Made by a program: the position numbers and the translations under genes. Shown piece by piece: positions 15,678 to 23,432 of a DNA stretch of 41,753 nucleotides. Every line of letters begins with the position of its first letter. Position 1 is the first letter of the stretch. Below the pieces are notes generated by a model. That model searched no databases. It was given only the letters and a program-made list of their open reading frames with translations, and was not told the DNA's origin. Source of the stretch: Terriglobia bacterium (GTDB lineage Bacteria; Acidobacteriota; Terriglobia; UBA7540); contig DASTAW010000025.1 of assembly GCA_035712365.1 (NCBI GenBank), positions 1 through 41,753 of the forward strand, read 5' to 3'.

Positions 15678-16235
15678 ATGGATCGAGAACAGGCATGGAA
15701 GCTTCTGTGTGAATACACCAGGAGCGAGAATTTGCGGCGGCACGGCCTGGCCGTTGAGGCCTGCATGCGGGCGTACGCCCGAAAGTTTGGCGAAGATGAA
15801 GAGAAGTGGGCCGTAGTCGGACTCATTCATGACTTTGATTATGAGCTCTACCCGGACGCCCCGGACCACCCCTTGAAGGGCAGCGAGATTCTGACCAAGC
15901 TTGGATATCCTGAGGAGGTCCGCCGCGCTATTCTCGGCCACGCAGATTATGCCGGCGTGCCCCGCGACACACTGATGGCAAAATCGCTGTTTGCATGCGA
16001 TGAGCTCGCAGGCTTCATCACCGCCTGCGCGCTGGTAAGGCCCGACAAGATCCAAAGCCTCGAGCCTCGGTCCGTGCGAAAGCGGATGAAGGACAAAGCC
16101 TTCGCACGGACGGTGCGGAGGGAGGACATTATCGCAGGCGCGGGGGAACTTGGCGTCGACCTTGATGAGCACATCGAGTTATGCATCAAGGCCATGCAAA
16201 GCATTAGCGGTCAGCTTGGACTCAACCCTGCCTGA
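15678..16235 (+). CDS. HD-domain protein (HDIG-type phosphohydrolase-like)
   Basis: This 185-residue protein has an HD fold. Candidate metal ligands are His22 (LRRHGLAVE), His51-Asp52 (GLIHDFDYELYPD), His88 (ILGHADYAG) and Asp108 (FACDELAGF). The family removes phosphate from nucleotides or other phosphoesters, and this subgroup, with VVGLIHDFDYE, is widespread in bacteria as a predicted hydrolase without a known substrate. ATG 15678 is preceded by GTGAGGC. TACAAT at 15648-15653 may be a -10 element but no good -35 box matches it. It follows the GT2 gene by 140 bases and may be transcribed separately. No membrane segment or signal is visible. Confidence 0.85.
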   Translation: MDREQAWKLLCEYTRSENLRRHGLAVEACMRAYARKFGEDEEKWAVVGLIHDFDYELYPDAPDHPLKGSEILTKLGYPEEVRRAILGHADYAGVPRDTLMAKSLFACDELAGFITACALVRPDKIQSLEPRSVRKRMKDKAFARTVRREDIIAGAGELGVDLDEHIELCIKAMQSISGQLGLNPA

Positions 16236-16340
16236 CAAAGTCGTATAAGGAAAATGAAGGACACCGCTCCGCCCAGGTTTTTCAAAACCTCTTATTGCGG
16301 AAATATTAGGCTGGCAACTCAACGACAAGACAAGAGATGA

Positions 16341-16368
16341 CCCGGCAGCATGCGGTAGCGCCGCCGGG
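16341..16368 (-). terminator. Candidate terminator of the coiled-coil gene
   Basis: About 20 bases past the stop of the minus-strand coiled-coil gene, CCCGGC (16341-16346) can pair with GCCGGG (16363-16368). Read on the minus strand, the following 20 bases are half T (TCATCTCTTGTCTTG). The T-tract is interrupted, so this is only a moderate candidate. Confidence 0.35.
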
Positions 16369-16388
16369 CACAATTAGAATTGTTGGGG

Positions 16389-18212
16389 TTATGCTTTCTG
16401 CGGTTCCTTTGGACGCTCAGCATCCATAGCGGCACGGTCTGTAAGACGGAGGAGGCTGGCGGCCTGTGACAAACGGTCCTGCAGATCTCCGATTCGGTTC
16501 TGAATCGTGGTCCGCTGGTCTTCCAGGAGCGTACCTGTGAATTCCGCCACCTGCCGCTTGTAAGACTCGAGGGATTCTTTGATCGAGGCCTCGGCCCAGG
16601 TCGTCGTCTGGTGGGCCCATTGGTTCAGCAGCGTCGTGGCCGTGTTCACTTCCTTGTTAACCTTGCCGGAAAGGTCCTGAACAACCTGACTCGAGCCGGC
16701 CCTGATCTTATCGACCGCACTTGAGGAAGCCTCGGCAACGTGCTTCTGGACTTCCTCGAGCATGGCCCGGCGCTGCTCTTCCATGAACTGGCGCAGTTGC
16801 AGTTCGTAGTCAGCCGCCATGCCGGCCTGCAAGCCCGAAAGAGACTTTTGGATTTCGCTAACTTGAATGTCTGCAACCTGCTTAACATTCTGAGCATGCT
16901 GGTCGAGGGTCTTGCGGCTTAAATTCGCAATGCTTTCAACCATGGCTGTCGCCCGCTGCTTGTCAGAGGCCTTCAGATCCTCACCCAGATTTTTCAAGTT
17001 GTCGGACAGGCGTGTTGCGTCTCCAGCCATCGTATCCCGCGCCGATAAGGCAAAGTCGCTCACTTGCTTGCGGGCGTCTTCGACCATTGTCCCCATAGTG
17101 GATTTCAGTTCGCCCTTCGACTGAGCAAGGGCTTCTTCCAACCGCTGCCGCAACTGCGCAAGCGAGGCGCTCAAGGCATCCTGAGAGGCCTTCTGCACAT
17201 TGCTCATCATGTCTGCCGCGCTCTTCTGCTGCAACTCCTGGGCGGCGGCGGACAGCTTTACCTTAAATCCATTCACCTGAGCGTCGGCATAGGATTGGAA
17301 CTCCGTTTTCGAAGCAGCCGACAACCCTTCCATGTGAGATTTCAGGCCGCTGAGGCCCTCATCAGTCCTTGCGCGGCTGGCCGTTTCAATTTGCCTGGCG
17401 GCGTCCTGCACCGCAACGCCAAGCCGGCCATTAAAATCCTTCATGGCGCTTTCGGAACTCTGAGAACAGGCCGCTCTCGCCTGGTCTGACAATCCGGCTG
17501 TCAACGTCTGGATTTCATTCTTGATCGCCTCCACCTTGCTTTGGACGGCGCGTTCGGACTCCTTCATCACCATCGCAAGCTGCTGTTGGAAGCTGTTCTT
17601 AAGGCTATCCTTCACCTGCTCAACGTGAGGCTCAAGCGACTTCTGAAGTTCTGCCGGAATTGACGACACCGATCCTTCAGTCATCAGGCTGATCCACTCC
17701 GCAAAGTCTTTCATCTTGGCCTGCAGCACCTCTTCAGCCTGAACCTTGACTTGTTTCGCCAGTTCATCCTGTTCCGACTCCAGACGGGTCTTCAATTTTC
17801 CCCGAAACTCTTCCGCCAATCGGTCCATCCGCGATTGCATTTCCTTCTCAAGGGGCTCCAGCACCACAGAACTCTTGTCATGAACCTGTTTGGCGACCTC
17901 TGCCGCGGACTTTGAAGCGAATCCCTCTAGCTCGTTCCGAATCCTGTCCTTAAGCGTCTTGAAACCCAGCCGCAGTGACCCTTCCCCGTCCTTTTGCGAG
18001 CCAATCGCCATTCCCGGGAGTTCAATCCCTGACAGTTCCGCAACGGATCCCAGCAGGTCATGAAGGAGCTTCTGCGCCTGATCCAGTTGGTCCTGCCACT
18101 CGCGGCGGGCTTCGCGAATTTCGGAAAGCAGACCTTCCAGGTCCGATTGGGAGTGCTTTTGCCCTCCCCTTATTCCGCGCAACTCCTGCACGAGAGACAG
18201 TGGCGTATTCAT
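16389..18212 (-). CDS. Large soluble coiled-coil protein, unknown function
   Basis: A 607-residue protein that is almost entirely alpha-helical and heptad-like, with many Ala, Gln, Lys, Glu and Ser, and no Cys. No transmembrane helix or signal peptide is visible. The N-terminal 60 residues (SDLEGLLSEIREARREWQDQ) and C-terminal GDLQDRLSQAASLLRL are typical long coiled coils. In between are repeated segments such as KSAAEVAKQVHD, SESAMKDFNGRL and QDALSASLAQLRQRL, reminiscent of methyl-accepting or apolipoprotein-like helices, but without a signalling hairpin tip that I recognise. GGAGGGAAG directly before ATG 18212 is a strong ribosome site. It stands alone between two gaps. It might be a cytoskeletal or chromosome-organising filament; this is speculation. 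Confidence 0.85.
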   Translation of the reverse strand: MNTPLSLVQELRGIRGGQKHSQSDLEGLLSEIREARREWQDQLDQAQKLLHDLLGSVAELSGIELPGMAIGSQKDGEGSLRLGFKTLKDRIRNELEGFASKSAAEVAKQVHDKSSVVLEPLEKEMQSRMDRLAEEFRGKLKTRLESEQDELAKQVKVQAEEVLQAKMKDFAEWISLMTEGSVSSIPAELQKSLEPHVEQVKDSLKNSFQQQLAMVMKESERAVQSKVEAIKNEIQTLTAGLSDQARAACSQSSESAMKDFNGRLGVAVQDAARQIETASRARTDEGLSGLKSHMEGLSAASKTEFQSYADAQVNGFKVKLSAAAQELQQKSAADMMSNVQKASQDALSASLAQLRQRLEEALAQSKGELKSTMGTMVEDARKQVSDFALSARDTMAGDATRLSDNLKNLGEDLKASDKQRATAMVESIANLSRKTLDQHAQNVKQVADIQVSEIQKSLSGLQAGMAADYELQLRQFMEEQRRAMLEEVQKHVAEASSSAVDKIRAGSSQVVQDLSGKVNKEVNTATTLLNQWAHQTTTWAEASIKESLESYKRQVAEFTGTLLEDQRTTIQNRIGDLQDRLSQAASLLRLTDRAAMDAERPKEPQKA

Positions 18213-18676
18213 CTTCCCTCCAGTACTGCTTCTACCTTAAGCTCACAGGGTGCAAAGTGGAATGGATCAGGAACGCTGCGAAACAGGCATGGGTGGACCG
18301 ACGAATTTGGCTGCCGAACGGGTTCCGGCATTGGACACAGGTCTGTCATTAGCAACCATGCCTTCCCCCTCCCCGGCTGGCGCTCTGGCGATGAGTTAGT
18401 ATTGAATCAATAGCTCTGGTCGCACTATGACTCTATTCGCCTGTCAGACTTTACACAACTGTACCAAAGGACAGTTTTCGGACAGGGCGGTTAACTCTTG
18501 AGTCACCGTCACCTTCTATCAACCCCCAAGCCAATTATACACAGGAAAGGCAATTTGAAAAGAGTTTATTTTGCATTCTGCCGGTCTGCCCAAAAGGTTT
18601 CAAGTACTGGGAACCTCGATCATCTTCCCAAAGTGGGACCCAGGAACCGGGGAATCGGAATTCGAGAGTCTCCTGC
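18213..18676. other. 464-bp gap with an operator-like palindrome
   Basis: No convincing protein gene. The minus strand contains a weak promoter-like pair, TTGTGT and TAGAGT 17 bases apart, near 18430-18460, which would serve the coiled-coil gene. A perfect 13-base palindrome, TATTGA-A-TCAATA, lies at 18400-18412 between this and the gene and could be a repressor site. The rest, up to the end of the nuclease gene, shows only short random frames. Confidence 0.4.
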
Positions 18677-20074
18677 CTACGCTGTCCGCAGGACGGTTTT
18701 TTCAAGGTAGGCCGGAACCTCTGCGCGCCATCCCAAACTTGCTGCCAACTTCTGCTGAAGCGCAGTAGCTGCATGAAGTTCGCCATGAGTTACGAAGGTT
18801 TTTTCCGGCGCCGCTGGAAACTTTCCAATCCAGCTAAGAATCTCACCATAATCAGCGTGCGCGCTCATGTTCTCAATGGTTTCAACGTGGGCACGAACAG
18901 GAACTGGCTGGCCATGGATATTGACGAATTCGGCGCCTGACTGGATAGCCTGGCCCCGGGTTCCCGGGGACTGAAAGCCCACAAAAAGGATGGTGTTACG
19001 ATGGTCTGGCAGGCGCCTTTCGAGGTGATGGAGCACGCGGCCTCCTGTCGCCATTCCACTCGCCGAGATGATGATCATGGGAAATCCGTGCTCGTTCAAG
19101 GCCTTTGAATCTTCAACCGAGCGGTCGAAGTGGACGTTCGGCTGAGCAAAGAGTCTTCGCCCACCGACTTCCAGTTCCTCAATCTGTAAGTTATGGTCTT
19201 CGTGGTGCTTACGATAGAAGTCCGTCACATCAATGGCCATGGGACTGTCCACATGAATGGGCAGCTCGTGCATCAAGTTCTTCTGAATCAACTGCCGGAA
19301 CAGATAGAGCAGCTCCTGAGTGCGACCGATTGCAAATGCAGGAATAATGACGGAACCACCTCGAGCTGCCGTATTTTCTACGATTTGTGCCAGACGGGCG
19401 CGGAAGTCGTCTGTCGGATGCAGGCGATCACCATAAGTGGATTCGCAGACCAGGTAATCGACAGCCCCAGGCTCGGCAGGCTCCCGGATGATCAGTTGAG
19501 GGAATCTGCCAATGTCTCCGGAGAAAAGAATCTTGACCGTCCTCCCTGCCTCTGTAACAGTCACTTCCAGCATACGCGCCCCCAGGATGTGGCCGGCCCG
19601 GATAAATCTCACACTGAAATGCGAGGAAAGTTCCAAGGGCTTTGACTCATCCGCCGCCCGGAGTAATTCAAGGGATTTGGCCGCGTCATCCTGGGTATAG
19701 AGCGGGAGGGCAGGTTTGTGCTTGCTGAAGCCCTTCCTGTTGGCGTAGGAAGCGTCTTCTTCCTGCAGATGCGCGGAATCGGGCAGAGACAGGCGGGAGA
19801 GATCAACTGTAGCCGGCGAGGCCCAAACCGGGCCGCGGAACCCCTCCCTGACCAATCGTGGGAGATACCCTGTATGGTCGAGATGGGCGTGGGTGAGGAC
19901 CACCCAATGAATGCTGGCCGGGTCCACCGGAAACGGATTCCAGTTGCGCAACCGGAGTTCCTTGCCTCCTTGGAAAAGCCCGCAATCGACCATAAGCCGC
20001 TCGCCGGCGGCCTCCAGCAGGTATTTCGAACCGGTTACGGTCTGCGTCGCTCCAAGAAAGGTCAAGCTGGGCAT
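18677..20074 (-). CDS. Beta-CASP metallo-beta-lactamase-fold RNA nuclease
   Basis: The 465-residue product is of the archaeal/bacterial CPSF-like, YSH1-type metallo-beta-lactamase family. The zinc motif is THAHLDHTG (His62, His64, Asp66, His67); further ligands are in IRAGHILGARML and FSGDIGR. The beta-CASP part is marked by VCESTYGDRLH, FAIGRTQELLYLFRQLI, SASGMATGGRVLHHLERRLP and FVGFQSPGTRGQ, with the final His in ENMSAHADYGEIL. Such enzymes cut RNA as endo- and 5'-exonucleases, with roles in RNA processing and decay. The ATG shares one base with the TGA of the upstream mutase gene, so the two are translationally coupled, though they have no known functional link. Confidence 0.93.
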   Translation of the reverse strand: MPSLTFLGATQTVTGSKYLLEAAGERLMVDCGLFQGGKELRLRNWNPFPVDPASIHWVVLTHAHLDHTGYLPRLVREGFRGPVWASPATVDLSRLSLPDSAHLQEEDASYANRKGFSKHKPALPLYTQDDAAKSLELLRAADESKPLELSSHFSVRFIRAGHILGARMLEVTVTEAGRTVKILFSGDIGRFPQLIIREPAEPGAVDYLVCESTYGDRLHPTDDFRARLAQIVENTAARGGSVIIPAFAIGRTQELLYLFRQLIQKNLMHELPIHVDSPMAIDVTDFYRKHHEDHNLQIEELEVGGRRLFAQPNVHFDRSVEDSKALNEHGFPMIIISASGMATGGRVLHHLERRLPDHRNTILFVGFQSPGTRGQAIQSGAEFVNIHGQPVPVRAHVETIENMSAHADYGEILSWIGKFPAAPEKTFVTHGELHAATALQQKLAASLGWRAEVPAYLEKTVLRTA

Positions 20075-21687
20075 CAGATAAACACTGTCTCCTGGTAATG
20101 TCCAAAGACCCCGGCCAGTATGCCTGAGATTTCACCCACTGTTGAACAGGCTTTCGCTGCCTGCAAAATTGCCGGCATCAGGTTACGATCGCTCCGGGCC
20201 GTGGCTTCAACATCCCGCAGCGCGGCCTCTACCCGGGCACGGTCGCGGCGTGCACGAAGGCCTTGCAGCCGCTCCACCTGTTGCCGCTCGATTTCCGGGT
20301 CAATCCGCAGAATCGGGATACCCTGTTTGGGAACTTCCTGATAGCGATTCACGCCCACAACCACCTGAGACCCTCTTTCGAACTTCGCCTGGTATTCATA
20401 GGCAGCCTGCTGGATCTCTCGCTGGACGAACCCTCGCTCGATGGCTGGCAGCATTCCCCCCAGCGCATCAATCCTCGCCAGATATTCTTCGGCGGCGCGC
20501 TCAACGTCGTTGGTAAGCTTCTCGATGGTATAGGAGCCTCCGACAGGGTCCACGGTGTTGGTGACGCCGCTTTCATAGGCGATGATCTGTTGGGTGCGTA
20601 AAGCCAGCAAAGCAGAGCGTTCCGTGGGCAGCGCCAAAGCCTCATCCCTTGAATTGGAATGGAGCGATTGAGCTCCTCCCAGCACCGCGGCGAGTGTCTG
20701 CAGGCTCACGCGAACGATGTTCGTGTCCGGTTGCTGCGCTGTGAGGGTCGATCCACCCGTCTGGGCGTGGAAGCGGAATGCCCACGAGCGCGGCTCCTGC
20801 GCCCTGAAGCGCTCGCGCGTGATACGCGCCCACATCCGGCGGGCGGCACGAAACTTGCCAATCTCTTCCAGGAAATTGTTGTGCGCGTTCAGGAAAAACG
20901 AAATCCGCGGCGCCACTTCGTCCACAGCAAGGCCGCGTTCCATCGCCGCCGAAAGGTAGGCGATGCCATTCCCAAGTGTAAAGGCGATCTCCTGGGCAGC
21001 GGTGGCCCCGGCTTCTCGAATATGGTAACCGCTTACCGAAATGGTGTTCCACTCGGGCGCGTGCTCGCGGCAGAAAGCGACGATGTCTGTCACCAGACGC
21101 ATCGCGGGACTGGGCGGGTAGATATAGGTCCCACGGGCGATATATTCCTTCAGAATATCGTTCTGAACGGTCCCCGAAAGCCGCTTGAAATCTGCGCCCT
21201 GCTTTTCCGCCGTGGCGAAATAGAACGCAAGCAAAATCGCGGCCGTGGCGTTGATGGTCATGGAGGTGGAGACCCGGTCGAGCGGAATCCCCTCGAACAG
21301 CGCTTCCATGTCTTCGAGAGAATCAATCGCCACACCGGCCCGCCCCACTTCGCCGCGTGCCTGCGGATGGTCTGAATCAAGTCCGATTTGCGTGGGCAGG
21401 TCGAAGGCAACCGACAGCCCGGTTGTCCCTTTCGACAGCAAGTATCGGAACCGCTGGTTCGATTCCCGAGCCGAGCCAAAACCGGCGTACTGACGCATGG
21501 TCCAGAGGCGTTTGCGATACTGGCCTGGATAAATGCCGCGAGTGTAAGGATAGAGGCCTGGAAGGCCGAGGCCACGGCCGGGGTCAAACCCCTCCAGGTC
21601 TTCCGGCCGGTGGAAGTGGCGATCAGAAGCCGCGCCGGCTTCTGAGTTCAAGTCCGGTGTGTTTCTACTCTCGGGAGAATCGCCCAT
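20074..21687 (-). CDS. Methylmalonyl-CoA mutase, large (alpha) subunit of a split enzyme
   Basis: The 537-residue protein is the catalytic TIM-barrel part of an adenosylcobalamin-dependent acyl-CoA mutase. Family signatures are [72 protein letters not shown] and [17 protein letters not shown]. There is no B12-binding DxHxxG domain: the protein ends soon after [18 protein letters not shown], so a separate small subunit is needed and must be encoded elsewhere. The Arg in PPSPAMR corresponds by remembered alignment to the residue binding the carboxylate of methylmalonyl-CoA, favouring that substrate over isobutyryl-CoA. The usual TMY before the substrate channel is here GQY. It would interconvert methylmalonyl- and succinyl-CoA. 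The stop overlaps the nuclease start by one base. Confidence 0.9.
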   Translation of the reverse strand: MGDSPESRNTPDLNSEAGAASDRHFHRPEDLEGFDPGRGLGLPGLYPYTRGIYPGQYRKRLWTMRQYAGFGSARESNQRFRYLLSKGTTGLSVAFDLPTQIGLDSDHPQARGEVGRAGVAIDSLEDMEALFEGIPLDRVSTSMTINATAAILLAFYFATAEKQGADFKRLSGTVQNDILKEYIARGTYIYPPSPAMRLVTDIVAFCREHAPEWNTISVSGYHIREAGATAAQEIAFTLGNGIAYLSAAMERGLAVDEVAPRISFFLNAHNNFLEEIGKFRAARRMWARITRERFRAQEPRSWAFRFHAQTGGSTLTAQQPDTNIVRVSLQTLAAVLGGAQSLHSNSRDEALALPTERSALLALRTQQIIAYESGVTNTVDPVGGSYTIEKLTNDVERAAEEYLARIDALGGMLPAIERGFVQREIQQAAYEYQAKFERGSQVVVGVNRYQEVPKQGIPILRIDPEIERQQVERLQGLRARRDRARVEAALRDVEATARSDRNLMPAILQAAKACSTVGEISGILAGVFGHYQETVFI

Positions 21688-21753
21688 CAGGATGAATAAA
21701 AGTCGTGCAGGTCCACACTAAACCTTGAAAACCCGAGACCAGTCGCCTGCGGA

Positions 21754-22002
21754 TCATCGCACGCTTCTGGCTTTCAGAAAAGAGTAAAGGCAGAAAATCA
21801 GCAGCAGGGCGGTGAAACTGGCAACCATGCCAAAGCCCCAGACTCCCTGACTGGGAACACGCTGATAGTCCTGCCACAACTTCAGCGAAACCGAAAGTCC
21901 GGCCAGGGTCAGAAACAGAAACAAGACTGCGATCAACAGGTGAAACAATTGCCGGGCACGGCAATACATCTGCCCCAGAAACGAGTTAGAGCTGACTGGC
22001 AT
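21754..22002 (-). CDS. Small two-helix membrane protein, unknown
   Basis: The product from ATG 22002 is 82 residues and has two hydrophobic helices, LIAVLFLFLTLAGLSVSLKL near residues 22-42 and GMVASFTALLLIFCLYSF near residues 58-76, with a short polar loop WQDYQRVPSQG between them. The frame stays open upstream to 22137, but that part is not membrane-like and overlaps the promoter of the divergent gene, so I favour the shorter form. No ribosome site is obvious; GAGG lies about ten bases upstream. The family is not recognised. It is 66 bases ahead of the mutase gene on the same strand and may be cotranscribed with it. Confidence 0.55.
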   Translation of the reverse strand: MPVSSNSFLGQMYCRARQLFHLLIAVLFLFLTLAGLSVSLKLWQDYQRVPSQGVWGFGMVASFTALLLIFCLYSFLKARSVR

Positions 22003-22093
22003 GATCTGAAGGCCTCTTCCGACGGAACAGGTCAACATTTCGATGGTAAAGCCAACGCTTTCCCGCGTCAATGTCCGCCTACTGCATGCTTCC

Positions 22094-22123
22094 TTGACAC
22101 TGCCGCACGGTGAAACATAGAAT
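22094..22123 (+). promoter_or_regulatory. Strong sigma-70-type promoter
   Basis: TTGACA (22094-22099, perfect -35) and TAGAAT (22118-22123) are 18 bases apart. Transcription would begin near 22130, about 30 bases before the CTG start inferred for the following gene, and divergent from the small membrane protein gene. Confidence 0.65.
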
Positions 22124-22161
22124 GCAAAGAGGGGCAAAAATCAGAGCAAAAAGGGTGCTTT

Positions 22162-22461
22162 CTGGAGCTTGACGACAACTTCAAACACCTGATCAAGGAA
22201 CTCGGTCAGGCAATTAACGAATCACTGGCGGACTCTGCCAACATTTCTGAAGTCATGGGCCGCATCCGGGCCGCCGGATATGACCTTTTTCTGGTTCTGG
22301 AAGTCACGATCGGGTTTAACAAGCAAGGCGAAAAGAGCACGACGCATCGCCAGGACCTGCCAGCGGAAATCAATCCCAACCAGCCGGATTTTCTTCTTAC
22401 CAGTGAGGACGCGCAGTTTCTGCGATCACTCAGAATCGTAGTCGAAAAAGAGAACGAATAA
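22162..22461 (+). CDS. Small soluble protein, probably starting at CTG
   Basis: A 99-residue protein with a helical N-terminal part (ELDDNFKHLIKELGQAINES, then LADSANISEVMGRIRAAGYD) and a beta-rich C-terminal part (YDLFLVLEVTIGFNKQ, PDFLLTSEDAQFLRSLRIVV). The frame has no ATG, GTG or TTG between the promoter at 22094-22123 and ATG 22255, which lies well inside the conserved-looking helix. CTG 22162 has AAGGG six bases upstream and is the best start; use of ATG 22255 would give only 68 residues and a 125-base leader. I do not recognise a named family, although similar small cytoplasmic proteins seem familiar from Acidobacteriota. A sequencing error at the start codon is an alternative explanation. 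Confidence 0.65.
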   Translation: MELDDNFKHLIKELGQAINESLADSANISEVMGRIRAAGYDLFLVLEVTIGFNKQGEKSTTHRQDLPAEINPNQPDFLLTSEDAQFLRSLRIVVEKENE

Positions 22462-22525
22462 GCCCGTTCACCACGTCCGGACGCGGCGGGGAGAGCGAAC
22501 GAAGCAGAACGCCGTCTCCGCTCCC

Positions 22526-22555
22526 TTGACAACCCTTTCCGAGCGCGCCTACGAT
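22526..22555 (+). promoter_or_regulatory. Sigma-70-type promoter of the Memo-family gene
   Basis: TTGACA (22526-22531) and TACGAT (22550-22555) are 18 bases apart. Transcription would start near 22562, about 12 bases before ATG 22574, leaving just enough room for the GGAG site at 22564-22567. The TTG of the -35 box itself opens a longer frame, which is therefore rejected as the start. Confidence 0.55.
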
Positions 22556-22573
22556 TTGCACATGGAGCCTGCA

Positions 22574-23389
22574 ATGGTGCGTACACCCGCCGTAGCCGGC
22601 CGTTTCTATCCTCGACAGCGCGAAGCCCTTCTCCATGATGTAGGCCAGCACCTGCAGGCCGAATCGGGCGACCAGGCGAGGTTCGATTCTGCCATCGGAT
22701 GCGTGGTGCCTCACGCCGGGTATATGTACTCCGGGCACGTTGCCGGGGCCGTCTACCGCCTGCTGCCGGCCCGCTCGCGCTACATAATCCTGGGTCCGAA
22801 CCATTGGGCCCGTGGAGCGCCGTTGGCGGTCATGTCACAGGGCTGCTGGCTCACTCCTCTGGGACAGGTGGGAATTGACACGGAACTCGCCAGGCAAATC
22901 CGCGAAGGGTGTCCCATGCTGTCCGAAGACTCCGAAGCTCATGAAAGTGAACATTCGATCGAAGTCCAGCTTCCCTTTCTGCAGCGTTTATCCGCCGCCC
23001 TCCGGTTCGTTCCCATCGCCATTGCGACGGTCGAGTACGATTTTCTTGAGCAACTGGGCCGGGCGGTTGCGGACGCAATCCGGCATTCAACGGAACCCGT
23101 CCTGATGGTCGCCTCCAGTGATTTGAACCACTACGAGCCGGACATGGTCACCCGCGAGAAGGATGACAGGGCCATCGCGAGAATTCTTGAGCTCGATCCT
23201 GCGGGACTGCTGGAGGTGGTCCGCGAGGAGGATATTTCAATGTGCGGCTACGCGCCGACGATTGCCATGTTGACGGCTGCAAAGGCGCTGGGCGCTCACG
23301 AAGCCCGCCTGATCAGGCACGCAACTTCCGCAGACACGGGCGGCGATGCGCATTCAGTGGTCGGTTACGCCGGAATTATCATCGAGTAG
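22574..23389 (+). CDS. amrB: AmmeMemoRadiSam system protein B (Memo family)
   Basis: The 271-residue product is a MEMO1/AmrB homologue. The family pattern begins MVRTPAVAGRFYP and continues with VVPHAGYMYSGHVAGAVY (residues 44-61), ILGPNHWARGAPLAV, SEHSIEVQLPFLQ and VASSDLNHYE. These hold the His and Asp cluster that resembles the class III ring-cleaving dioxygenase metal site. In many bacteria and archaea amrB lies next to AMMECR1 (amrA) and a radical SAM gene (amrS), and the three act together in an unresolved reaction; neither partner is adjacent here. I prefer ATG 22574 with GGAG six bases upstream over ATG 22562, which has no ribosome site. The product should be cytoplasmic. Confidence 0.9.
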   Translation: MVRTPAVAGRFYPRQREALLHDVGQHLQAESGDQARFDSAIGCVVPHAGYMYSGHVAGAVYRLLPARSRYIILGPNHWARGAPLAVMSQGCWLTPLGQVGIDTELARQIREGCPMLSEDSEAHESEHSIEVQLPFLQRLSAALRFVPIAIATVEYDFLEQLGRAVADAIRHSTEPVLMVASSDLNHYEPDMVTREKDDRAIARILELDPAGLLEVVREEDISMCGYAPTIAMLTAAKALGAHEARLIRHATSADTGGDAHSVVGYAGIIIE

Positions 23390-23432
23390 CCGGGGCGGTG
23401 GTTTTTACATCCGTCCGATCAATCCAATCGAA

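Noticed and set aside
20659-21375. 238-codon plus-strand frame opposite the methylmalonyl-CoA mutase subunit
   Set aside because: It is an antisense shadow of a strongly recognised enzyme gene.
21454-21470. GGTTCGATTCC, a tRNA T-arm look-alike
   Set aside because: It lies inside the coding sequence of the methylmalonyl-CoA mutase gene, and no acceptor stem, anticodon arm or D-arm can be built around it.
22526-22573. TTG-started extension of the Memo-family gene
   Set aside because: The TTG is part of the -35 box TTGACA, so it would not be in the transcript, and the family starts near MVRTPAVAGRFYP.
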